Source: Nocardioides currus
GTDB lineage: Bacteria > Actinomycetota > Actinomycetes > Propionibacteriales > Nocardioidaceae
Direction of reading: 5' to 3'
DNA length: 64,000 nt
Assembly: GCF_003057875.1 (NCBI RefSeq)
Contig: NZ_PYXZ01000003.1
Location: 282,772-346,771, forward strand
Below the pieces are notes generated by a model that did no database searches, was not told the origin of the DNA, and saw nothing but the letters and a program-made list of their open reading frames with translations. Shown in pieces: positions 57,410 to 64,000 of this stretch; within the stretch, counting starts at the first letter, position 1, and every line of letters begins with the position of its first letter. Position numbers and translations under genes: made by a program.

Positions 57410-58606
57410 TCAGGCCAGGGCCAGCGTCGCCTCCAGCACGAACTGGGGGTCCTCCAGCCGGTCGCCGTACAGGTCGCGCAGCTGCTGGACGCGGTAGCGC
57501 ACGGTCTGGGGGTGCACGAAGAGCTCGGCGGCGACGGCGTCACGGCGTCCCTGGTGGAGCACCCACGACCGGAGGGTCTCGGTCAGCTTCTCGACCGTCG
57601 AGGGCCGTTGGTCGGCCAGGGGTGCGAGCACCCGCTCGCGCAGGTCGGCGCGGGTGTCGGGGTCGGCCGCCAGGACGAGCGCCGCGAGGTGCGCGTCCGC
57701 GTCGACCAGGCCATCCTCACCGAGCGCGACGGCCCGCACGGCGCGCTGGTGGGAGCGCACCACCTCCAGCCACGGCACCGACGGCCCGACCACCGCGCTG
57801 GTGCCGCGCAGCGCCCGGAGCAGGCGGGTGCGCGCGGACGCGGATCCGGTCGAGGGCACCAGCAGCAGGGCGCGGCCCTCCGGGACGCCCGGCAGGTCCT
57901 CGACCGGCTGCAGCGTGTGGGCGTCGATCAGCGTGGAGGCGTGGGCCGCCTGCGACTCGGGCAGCAGCACCGCGATCAGCTCGCGCGGCGGCTCCCACGC
58001 GGCCCGCTCGGCGGCGGCGACCACCGCGTCCGCGGCAGCTCCGGTGATCAGAGCCCGGGCGAGGCGTTCGAGGTTGCGCTGGCGGAGCCGGCCGGTGCTC
58101 TCGAGCTCGTCGGTGTGCCCGGCGGCGCTCGCGGCGGAGAGCTCGTCGATGTAGGCGAAGACCAGCTCGGCGAAGCTCGAGAGCTGCGCGGCGTCGATGC
58201 CGGCCTCGACGGCGGTGCGGGAGAGGTCGCGCCAGGAGACGCGGGCCCCGATGCGGTACGCCGCCAGCAGCGCCTCCATCGTCCGGCCGCTGCGCGCCTC
58301 GCCGCGACCGAGCTGGTAGGCGCCCTCCAGGGCCGGGGCCATCGGGGGCCGCTCGCTGCCGCGGCCGGCGAGCGTCAGGAAGCCGCCGAGCGCGAGCTGC
58401 ACCGCGTTGCGGATGGTCGCCCCCATCGGCCCGCTCAGGGCGCCCGCGTAGCTCGGCACCTCCTCGATGATCGACGACACCGCCCGCTCGGCCACGACGG
58501 CGAGGTGGCCGCGCAGCACCTCGACGACCTCGTCGTCGAGGTCGACGACGGTCCGCTGGTCGAGCGGCGATGCTTGTGTGGCGGCGCGCACAACGCGAGG
58601 TGTCAT
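57410..58606 (-). CDS. PucR family transcriptional regulator
   Basis: This 398-residue protein has an N-terminal helical domain (RsbRD/PucR-associated, about residues 20-170) with YRIGARVSWRDL. A central GGDEF-like degenerate domain and a C-terminal PucR helix-turn-helix (about 335-398: LVHPQTVRYRVQQLRDLYG-like, here ELFVHPQTVRYRVQQLRDLY) follow. The family senses metabolites and usually activates neighbouring catabolic or lipid genes. It is divergent from the desaturase reductase gene, with a TTGTTC/GAACAA palindrome between, so control of the desaturase operon is likely. The ATG at 58606 has a GGAG upstream. Confidence 0.88.
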   Translation of the reverse strand: MTPRVVRAATQASPLDQRTVVDLDDEVVEVLRGHLAVVAERAVSSIIEEVPSYAGALSGPMGATIRNAVQLALGGFLTLAGRGSERPPMAPALEGAYQLGRGEARSGRTMEALLAAYRIGARVSWRDLSRTAVEAGIDAAQLSSFAELVFAYIDELSAASAAGHTDELESTGRLRQRNLERLARALITGAAADAVVAAAERAAWEPPRELIAVLLPESQAAHASTLIDAHTLQPVEDLPGVPEGRALLLVPSTGSASARTRLLRALRGTSAVVGPSVPWLEVVRSHQRAVRAVALGEDGLVDADAHLAALVLAADPDTRADLRERVLAPLADQRPSTVEKLTETLRSWVLHQGRRDAVAAELFVHPQTVRYRVQQLRDLYGDRLEDPQFVLEATLALA

Positions 58607-58626
58607 GAGACTCCGATCATCGATTG

Positions 58627-58643
58627 TTGTTCGATGTGAACAA
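58627..58643. promoter_or_regulatory. Palindromic operator between pucR-type and desaturase genes
   Basis: TTGTTC (58627-58632) and GAACAA (58638-58643) are perfect complements around GATGT. The site overlaps a possible -35 TTGTTG (58624-58629) with a TGTAGG -10 (58647-58652) 17 bases on, directed at the reductase-desaturase operon. Confidence 0.6.
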
Positions 58644-58710
58644 GAGTGTAGGTCACGATTCACGTGCAGGGGGCAGGAACTTCGGCGCCGCGACGGGCAC
58701 TCTGGAGAGC

Positions 58711-59841
58711 ATGAGCACCGCACTGATCGCCGGCAACGGCAACGGCCCGCTGGGTCGGCGCCTCGGCCACCGGCTGAGCCGCCTGGCCGAGACCGTGACG
58801 ACGCCGCTCGTGCCCGCCGACGTCTTCGACCTCTTCGCCCCCCTGCGCGCCGGCGCCGACCTGCGCGGCCGGATCGAGCAGGTCATCCCCGAGACCCCCG
58901 ACGCCGCGACCATCGTGATCCGCCCCGGCGCCGACTGGGCCGGCCACCAGCCGGGGCAATACCTCCGCATCGGCGTCGACGTCGACGGCGTCCGCCAGTG
59001 GCGTGCTTACTCCCTGACCCACGGCCCGCGCGCCGACGGCCGCATCTCGATCACGGTCAAGGCCGTGCCCGACGGCGTCGTCAGCAACCACCTCGTGCAC
59101 CAGTCGGTGCCCGGCACGCTGGTCCACCTCGAGCAGGCCGCCGGCGAGTTCATCCTCGCGTCCGACCACGACCGCCTGCTGTTCGTCACCGCCGGCTCCG
59201 GCATCACCCCGGTGATCGGCATGCTGCGCAACCTGTTCCCGAGCACCGACCGCGGCGTGCTGCGGCTCGACCGGAGCAAGGACCTCGACATCGTGGTCGT
59301 GCACGTCGCCCCCAGCGAGCCCGACTCGATCTTCCTGCGCGACCTGCAGGCCCTCGACGCCGCGGGCGCCATCCGGCTCGTCGCGCGCTACGACGACCAG
59401 CACGGCGTGCTCGACGTCGCCGACCTGGCCGACCTCGTGCCCGACCTCGCCCAGCGCCGTACCCTCGCGTGCGGCCCGGCCGGACTGCTCGACGCGCTCG
59501 GCGCGCACCACGACGAGGCCGGCCTCGAGCTGGTCACCGAGCAGTTCCGGACCGCCCGCATCGCACCCGGTGACGGCGGCACCGTCGCCTTCACCAACGG
59601 CACCACCCTCGAGCTCGACGGCGCCACCCCGATCCTCGACGCGGCCGAGGAGGCTGGCGTCCTGATGCCCAGCGGCTGCCGGATGGGCATCTGCATGGGC
59701 TGCGTCCTCCCGCTGAAGGAGGGCTCGGTGCGCGACCTGCGCAACGGCCAGGTCACCACCGCCATCCCCGGTGAGTCCGGCGCCATCAAGGTGCAGACCT
59801 GCATCAACGCCGCCGCCGGCCCCTGCCACCTCGACCACTGA
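58711..59841 (+). CDS. Ferredoxin reductase with C-terminal [2Fe-2S] domain (desaturase partner, Rv3230c-like)
   Basis: This 376-residue protein has an FAD-binding barrel (about residues 50-150; RAYSLTH flavin motif), an NAD(P)-binding domain (about 155-280; VTAGSGITPVIGML and ACGPAGLLD) and a plant-type ferredoxin domain (about 295-376) with ligands in SGCRMGICMGCVL and TCINAA. It passes electrons from NADPH to the diiron desaturase encoded next. This matches the M. tuberculosis pair Rv3230c-DesA3 (established for that organism). The desaturase starts 33 bases after its stop, with a Shine-Dalgarno. Confidence 0.93.
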   Translation: MSTALIAGNGNGPLGRRLGHRLSRLAETVTTPLVPADVFDLFAPLRAGADLRGRIEQVIPETPDAATIVIRPGADWAGHQPGQYLRIGVDVDGVRQWRAYSLTHGPRADGRISITVKAVPDGVVSNHLVHQSVPGTLVHLEQAAGEFILASDHDRLLFVTAGSGITPVIGMLRNLFPSTDRGVLRLDRSKDLDIVVVHVAPSEPDSIFLRDLQALDAAGAIRLVARYDDQHGVLDVADLADLVPDLAQRRTLACGPAGLLDALGAHHDEAGLELVTEQFRTARIAPGDGGTVAFTNGTTLELDGATPILDAAEEAGVLMPSGCRMGICMGCVLPLKEGSVRDLRNGQVTTAIPGESGAIKVQTCINAAAGPCHLDH

Positions 59842-59874
59842 CCGACTGACTCCGACCCCCGCCAGGAGACTCAC

Positions 59875-61113
59875 ATGACCACGATCCAGAAGCAGGACAC
59901 CAGCCCGATCGCGCACCTCACCGAGGCCGACATCGAGCAGATCGGCATCGAGCTCGACGCGATCCGGCAGGAGGTGCTCGACACGCGCGGCGCCGCCGAC
60001 GCGGCGTACATCCGCAAGCTCATCGACCGCCAGCGCAAGCTCGAGCTCGGCTCGCGCGCGGTGCTGCTCTTCAGCGCCTTCCCGCCCGCCTGGCTGATCG
60101 GCACCGCCGGCCTGAGCGTCGCGAAGATCCTCGACAACATGGAGATCGGCCACAACATCCTCCACGGCCAGTGGGACTGGATGCGCGACCCCAAGATCCA
60201 CTCCAGCACCTGGGAGTGGGACATGGCCTCGCCGTCGGAGCAGTGGAAGCACAGCCACAACGAGCTGCACCACACCTACACCAACGTCATCGGCAAGGAC
60301 AACGACCTCGGCTACGGCATCATGCGCGTGGACGAGGAGCAGCGCTGGACGCCGTTCCACCTGGGCCAGCCGGTCTGGTGCTTCATCAACGCCGTGTTCT
60401 TCGAGTACGGCATCGCGGCGTACGACCTCGACCTCGGCGCCGTCATCAAGAAGAAGCAGACCAAGGACCCGGTGTTCCGGGCCAGCGCCAAGAAGGTGCT
60501 CGGCAAGATCCGCAAGCAGGTGACCAAGGACTACGTCGCCCACCCGGTGCTGTCGATCCCGACGGGCTCGTTCCTGCCCACCCTGGCGGCCAACTTCACC
60601 GCCAACATCGTGCGCAACCTGTGGTCCAACTCGATCATCCTGTGCGGCCACTTCCCCGAGGGCGTCGAGACCTTCGAGAAGCGCTCGATCGACGGCGAGA
60701 CCAAGGGCGACTGGTACGTCCGCCAGATGCTCGGCTCGGCCAACATCTCCGGCTCGAAGGCCATGCACCTGATGAGCGGCAACCTGTCGCACCAGATCGA
60801 GCACCACCTGTTCCCCGACCTGCCGTCCAACCGCTACGCCGAGATCGCCCCGAAGGTGAAGGCGCTCTTCGACAAGTACGACTTGAACTACTGCGCGCGC
60901 CCGTTCGTGCCGCAGGTCTACTCCGCGTGGCACAAGGTCGTCCGGCTCTCGCTGCCCAACGGCTGGCTGGCCACGACCAACCGCAAGAACCTGCCGAGCC
61001 AGCTCAAGGTCCTCTACGCCATGTCGACCAAGGGCCCGAAGGTCCGTCGCGCCGCCCAGGCCCGCCTGACCCAGATGGCCCGCCGCGTCGAGGCCGAGAA
61101 GGTCGCCGCCTGA
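59875..61113 (+). CDS. desA3: Acyl-CoA delta-9 desaturase, DesA3 type
   Basis: This 412-residue integral-membrane diiron desaturase has three histidine boxes: HNILHGQWDW near residue 93, HSHNELHHTYTN near 126 and HQIEHHLFPDLPSN near 305. The segment MEIGHNILHGQWDWMRDPKI is nearly diagnostic for the DesA3 branch. It introduces the cis double bond of oleate-type fatty acids using electrons from the preceding reductase, and so governs membrane fluidity. Start has a CAGGAG Shine-Dalgarno. A strong hairpin follows the stop. Regulation is probably through the divergent PucR-type protein. Confidence 0.93.
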   Translation: MTTIQKQDTSPIAHLTEADIEQIGIELDAIRQEVLDTRGAADAAYIRKLIDRQRKLELGSRAVLLFSAFPPAWLIGTAGLSVAKILDNMEIGHNILHGQWDWMRDPKIHSSTWEWDMASPSEQWKHSHNELHHTYTNVIGKDNDLGYGIMRVDEEQRWTPFHLGQPVWCFINAVFFEYGIAAYDLDLGAVIKKKQTKDPVFRASAKKVLGKIRKQVTKDYVAHPVLSIPTGSFLPTLAANFTANIVRNLWSNSIILCGHFPEGVETFEKRSIDGETKGDWYVRQMLGSANISGSKAMHLMSGNLSHQIEHHLFPDLPSNRYAEIAPKVKALFDKYDLNYCARPFVPQVYSAWHKVVRLSLPNGWLATTNRKNLPSQLKVLYAMSTKGPKVRRAAQARLTQMARRVEAEKVAA

Positions 61114-61137
61114 CCTGACGGACCCGTCCGTCGTGCA

Positions 61138-61173
61138 CGGCCCCGCCCACCCCATCGGGGGTGGCCGGGGCCG
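61138..61173 (+). terminator. Strong hairpin after the desaturase operon
   Basis: An 8-bp lower stem (CGGCCCCG with CGGGGCCG), a C-C mismatch and a 7-bp upper stem (CCACCCC with GGGGTGG) surround the loop ATCG. A smaller GACGGAC/GTCCGTC hairpin lies just upstream (61117-61132). No T-tract follows. Confidence 0.75.
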
Positions 61174-61184
61174 TTGCCGCCTCC

Positions 61185-61190
61185 TAGCGT
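61185..61190 (+). promoter_or_regulatory. -10 hexamer upstream of the MFS gene
   Basis: TAGCGT ends 6 bases before an in-frame GTG at 61197, giving either a leaderless start there or a 36-base leader that carries the Shine-Dalgarno for the ATG at 61233. Confidence 0.45.
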
Positions 61191-61232
61191 CGATCGGTGG
61201 CGCGGGGACGGACCCGGCGCAGGAGGTGGACC

Positions 61233-62693
61233 ATGAGCGGCGTCGAGACCGGGACGATCACCACCGACATACCGGCGCGGCTCGACCGGCTGCCGTGGTC
61301 GAGGTTCCACTGGCTGGTGGTCGTCGGGCTGGGGACCGTCTGGATCCTCGACGGCCTCGAGGTGACGATCGTCGGCTCCATGTCCGACGCGCTCAAGGAC
61401 CCGAAGACCGGCCTGGGCATGACGAGCGGCGACGTCGGCATGGCCGGCGCGATCTACGTCGCGGGGGCGTGCATCGGTGCGCTGTTCTTCGGCCAGCTCA
61501 CCGACCGACTCGGTCGCAAGAAGCTCTTCCTGATCACGCTCGCCGTCTACACGATCGCCACCGTCGCGACCGCGTTCTCGATGACGATCTGGTGGTACTT
61601 CGCGGCGCGGTTCCTCACCGGCGCCGGCATCGGTGGGGAGTACGCCGCCATCAACTCCGCGATCGACGAGCTGATCCCGAAGAAGTACCGCGGTCGCGTC
61701 GACGTCGCCATCAACGGCTCGTTCTGGATCGGGGCGGCCGGCGGCGCGCTGCTGACGATCCCGCTGCTCGACCCGACGATCGTCAGCGCCGAGTGGGGCT
61801 GGCGGCTGGCCTTCGGCCTGGGCGCCATCCTGGCGGTCGGCATCCTCATCGTACGCCGCAACGTGCCCGAGAGCCCGCGCTGGCTGTTCATCCACGGCCG
61901 CGAGGACGAGGGCGAGGAGATCGTCCGCGACATCGAGGGCCGCGTCGAGGGCGACGTCGGTGACCTGCCCGAGGCCGACGACGACGCCATCACCATCCGG
62001 CAGCGCAAGACGATCAGCATCCCGCTGATCGCGAAGACCGTGTTCACGATGTATCCCAAGCGGTCGGTGCTCTGCCTGACCCTGTTCATCGGGCAGGCGT
62101 TCCTCTACAACGCGTTCTTCTTCACGTACGGCGACTCCCTGTCGACCTTCCTCGACGTGGAGCAGACGGGGTGGTACATCGCGGTCTTCGCCGCCTCCAA
62201 CTTCGCCGGCGCCCTGCTGCTCAGCCCGCTCTTCGACTCGTGGGGGCGGGTGCGGATGATCGCCGGGACCTACATCCTCTCCGGCGTGCTGCTCGCGGTC
62301 GCGGGCTTCATGCTCGGCGACCTCACGGCGGTGACGCTGACGATCTTCGGCGCGGTGATCTTCTTCTTCGCCTCCGCGGGCGCCAGCGCGGCCTACCTGA
62401 CGGCCTCGGAGGTCTTCCCGATGGAGACCCGTGCGCTGTGCATCGCCTTCTTCTACGCGATCGGCACGGCGGCCGGCGGCATCAGCGGCCCGCTGCTCTT
62501 CGGCAAGCTGATCGAGAACGCCACCGACGCCAAGGACATCACCGGCATCGCCGTGGGCTACTTCATCGGTGCGGCCCTGATGATCGTGGGCGGTGTCGTC
62601 GAGATCTTCCTCGGCGTCAAGGCCGAGGGGCAGTCGCTGGAGAGCATCGCCAAGCCGCTCACCGCCGAGGACGCCGAGCCCGCCACTGCCTGA
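61233..62693 (+). CDS. MFS transporter (metabolite/proton symporter type)
   Basis: This 486-residue protein has 12 membrane segments, with the MFS loop GQLTDRLGRKKLFLITLAVY after helix 2 and VPESPRWLF after helix 6, both typical of the sugar/metabolite symporter branch. A charged cytoplasmic loop of about 60 residues (GREDEGEEIVRDIEGRVEGD) separates the halves. The ATG at 61233 follows a strong AGGAGGTGG Shine-Dalgarno. A GTG at 61197 in the same frame would add 12 mostly basic residues and fits a leaderless -10. Substrate unknown; aromatic acids and sugars are both possible. Confidence 0.88.
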   Translation: MSGVETGTITTDIPARLDRLPWSRFHWLVVVGLGTVWILDGLEVTIVGSMSDALKDPKTGLGMTSGDVGMAGAIYVAGACIGALFFGQLTDRLGRKKLFLITLAVYTIATVATAFSMTIWWYFAARFLTGAGIGGEYAAINSAIDELIPKKYRGRVDVAINGSFWIGAAGGALLTIPLLDPTIVSAEWGWRLAFGLGAILAVGILIVRRNVPESPRWLFIHGREDEGEEIVRDIEGRVEGDVGDLPEADDDAITIRQRKTISIPLIAKTVFTMYPKRSVLCLTLFIGQAFLYNAFFFTYGDSLSTFLDVEQTGWYIAVFAASNFAGALLLSPLFDSWGRVRMIAGTYILSGVLLAVAGFMLGDLTAVTLTIFGAVIFFFASAGASAAYLTASEVFPMETRALCIAFFYAIGTAAGGISGPLLFGKLIENATDAKDITGIAVGYFIGAALMIVGGVVEIFLGVKAEGQSLESIAKPLTAEDAEPATA

Positions 62694-62717
62694 GCCCGCC
62701 TGAGAAGGAGATCCGTC

Positions 62718-62954
62718 ATGCCCATGCCCCCGCCCAACCCGACGACCGACGGGCGCAGCGACCCGCAGACCAGGCACGAGGTGGACCAGCTCGCGCGCGC
62801 CCTCCGCACGGTCGGGACGTCGTCGATCGAGGACCTGCAGACCCTGGTCGGGGCGCGGTTCTGGGACGACGGGCGGTTCGAGAAGGCCCTCGCCGTCGGC
62901 CTGGCGGAGGGCGTGCTGCGGCGCGTCAGCGGCGGCTCGATCGCCGCGTCCTGA
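62718..62954 (+). CDS. Small protein of unknown function (78 aa)
   Basis: A 78-residue protein follows the MFS gene by 24 bases with a clear GAAGGAGATC Shine-Dalgarno. The sequence has a Pro-rich N terminus and a predicted helical body (HEVDQLARALRTVGTSSIED, then ARFWDDGRFEKALAVGLAEG). The shape resembles a winged-helix-like fragment that reads VLRRVSGGSIAAS at its end. I do not recognise a family. Probably co-transcribed with the transporter. Confidence 0.6.
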   Translation: MPMPPPNPTTDGRSDPQTRHEVDQLARALRTVGTSSIEDLQTLVGARFWDDGRFEKALAVGLAEGVLRRVSGGSIAAS

Positions 62955-63065
62955 ATCCCTATCCCCAACCTTGGCGATGCTCGGCTCCTCCATCCGGGTG
63001 AGGCTTCTCCCAGACATGGGGAGTCAGCTCGGGAGTCAAGCTCGGGGCGTCGACAGGGGTGAAGG

Positions 63066-63311
63066 ATGACCAAGCGCAACACCGTGGAACCGGGCAACAT
63101 GACCGACCGGCTCCGTCAGCTCGAGCGGCTCCTGGCGCCGCGCGTCGTGGCGCCGCGAGCGCCCGCCGATGATCTTCCCGCACCGCTGCTCGCCGTCGAG
63201 CGGCACCAGGGCCGGATGTACGTCTTCGCCGGGAGCGAGCCGCGCTTCCGCGACGTCACGCTCCTACAGCGCGCGCACGCGCCGCGCGAGGCCGAGCCCG
63301 AGGCGTCCTGA
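63066..63311 (+). CDS. Small protein of unknown function (81 aa)
   Basis: An 81-residue protein starts at an ATG directly after GGGGTGAAGG. It contains a short helix (MTDRLRQLERLLAPRVV) and a compact segment LLAVERHQGRMYVFAGSEPR; no signal peptide or membrane helix. No family recognised. Codon use is like that of its neighbours, but support rests on the Shine-Dalgarno and position alone. Confidence 0.5.
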   Translation: MTKRNTVEPGNMTDRLRQLERLLAPRVVAPRAPADDLPAPLLAVERHQGRMYVFAGSEPRFRDVTLLQRAHAPREAEPEAS

Positions 63312-63400
63312 CCGGATCGGGGTGTACGGCGCTCGCGCCGGCCGGTGCTCACTGCCGAGCAGTCCTTGACAGCCGAGCCCGGCGCTTCGAGCATCTCTGC

Positions 63401-63943
63401 ATGCAGACCGGGGCGTGGCGCAGCGTGATGGCGTGCGCCGCCCTCGTGCTGATGGTGAGCGGCTGCTCCGCTGACGACGGGGCGAACGTGGAGGCCGGCG
63501 ACCCGACCGTCACGGTGACCGAGACCCAGACCGTCGAGCCGGAGCCCGAGCCCACCGCCAGCTCGTCCTCGGCCGACCCGGTGCCTGTCATCGACGGACC
63601 GGTGGTGCACGAGGGGCAGATCGTCTCGCCGAGCGGCAACATCCGCTGCTCGCTGGACTACGGCGTCGTGTGCGCCGTCGACGAGAACGACTACGACTCG
63701 CTCCCCGACGACTGCGACCTGGACTGGGCCGACAACCAGTTCTACATCGACGACACCTCGGGCGGTCGAGGAATCTGTCGTGGGGACACGCCCTTCACCG
63801 CCGACCCCGTGACCTTGGCCTATGGCAGCACCACACGCGTCGACATCGGTGCGTGCAAGAGCACCGAGGAGGCAGTCGTCTGTTGGGACACCGAGACGGG
63901 GCACGGGTTCCGGATCTCGCGAGCGAGCTACGAGCTGTTCTGA
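63401..63943 (+). CDS. Putative secreted lipoprotein
   Basis: This 180-residue protein has a signal peptide with lipobox LVLMVSGCSADDG (Cys about residue 22), a Thr/Glu/Pro/Ser-rich stalk (about 30-60: TVTETQTVEPEPEPTASSSS) and a compact extracellular domain (about 65-180). That domain has five to six cysteines in SGNIRCSLDYGVVCAVDEN, DDCDLDW, RGICRGD, GACKSTEEAVVCW, probably disulfide-bonded. The SPSGNIRCSL start and the closing GHGFRISRASYELF recur in actinobacterial secreted proteins of unknown function. No Shine-Dalgarno is obvious. The last 57 bases of the window after the stop show nothing recognisable. Confidence 0.7.
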   Translation: MQTGAWRSVMACAALVLMVSGCSADDGANVEAGDPTVTVTETQTVEPEPEPTASSSSADPVPVIDGPVVHEGQIVSPSGNIRCSLDYGVVCAVDENDYDSLPDDCDLDWADNQFYIDDTSGGRGICRGDTPFTADPVTLAYGSTTRVDIGACKSTEEAVVCWDTETGHGFRISRASYELF

Positions 63944-64000
63944 ACGGCGTTCGTACGGCGACGGCCGGTGCTGTGTTCGTGGGCACGCCCATTGCGCCCA

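Noticed and set aside
1..64000. tRNA, rRNA, CRISPR arrays, insertion sequences, replication origin
   Set aside because: No cloverleaf-like intergenic sequence, no spaced direct repeats, no transposase frame with terminal inverted repeats and no DnaA-box cluster were seen by eye. A covariance-model scan would be needed to exclude small RNAs.

Overview
The window is a very GC-rich, almost fully coding stretch of chromosome. Its codon use, its many ATGA, GTGA and TGATG gene overlaps, the GAF-ANTAR, PucR, LuxR and Ser/Thr-kinase regulators and the DesA3-type desaturase pair fit a high-GC actinobacterium. Nocardioides or a close relative is the most likely source (inference from gene content; no rRNA is present to confirm it). 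I saw no tRNA, rRNA, insertion sequence, integrase or CRISPR array. No gap between genes exceeds 300 bases; the longest are about 170.

Layout. 1-6.4 kb: a truncated response regulator, a GAF-ANTAR antiterminator-type regulator, a GH114-like secreted protein, a fructosamine-kinase/tyrosine-phosphatase/membrane-protein operon, and a carotenoid oxygenase divergent from a TetR regulator with two palindromic operators. 6.4-16.8 kb: the most unusual region, a tight six-gene minus-strand operon. It encodes a 2280-residue cadherin-repeat/beta-helix surface protein, three tandem phage-tail-collar (microcystin-dependent-protein type) proteins, a GNAT acetyltransferase and a Tat-exported type-1 periplasmic-binding-type protein, and it converges on a small DUF6916-like gene. 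17-30 kb: an aromatic/histidinol-phosphate aminotransferase, a large secreted zinc metalloprotease, an ArsR-MFS pair, a triple-repeat secreted protein with a lysine/arginine/alanine tail, an ECF sigma factor with a SnoaL-like domain, a xi-class GST and two paralogous secreted GH43-like propellers. 30-36 kb: the branched-chain 2-oxoacid dehydrogenase E1alpha-E1beta-E2 operon followed by a membrane Ser/Thr kinase. 36-51 kb: an alpha/beta-hydrolase/glycosyltransferase fusion, a methyltransferase, a giant LuxR (LAL) regulator, an ECF sigma-M1 metallopeptidase operon divergent from a second Ser/Thr kinase, a GT61 glycosyltransferase operon and a penicillin-binding lipoprotein. 51-53.4 kb: a translationally coupled trio of acidic 23-residue-repeat peptide, JmjC/ROX-type oxygenase and sucrase/ferredoxin-like protein. 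53.5-64 kb: an amidohydrolase, secreted and membrane proteins, a PucR regulator divergent from a DesA3-type desaturase and its reductase, an MFS transporter, small proteins and a lipoprotein.

Two themes recur. Many genes begin at an ATG or GTG placed 6-8 bases after a TANNNT hexamer, as expected for leaderless transcripts. Convergent gene pairs are separated by strong inverted repeats. The two gene sets I judge most worth study as possible undescribed systems are the tail-collar/cadherin operon (6.4-16.8 kb) and the repeat-peptide/JmjC operon (51.1-53.4 kb).
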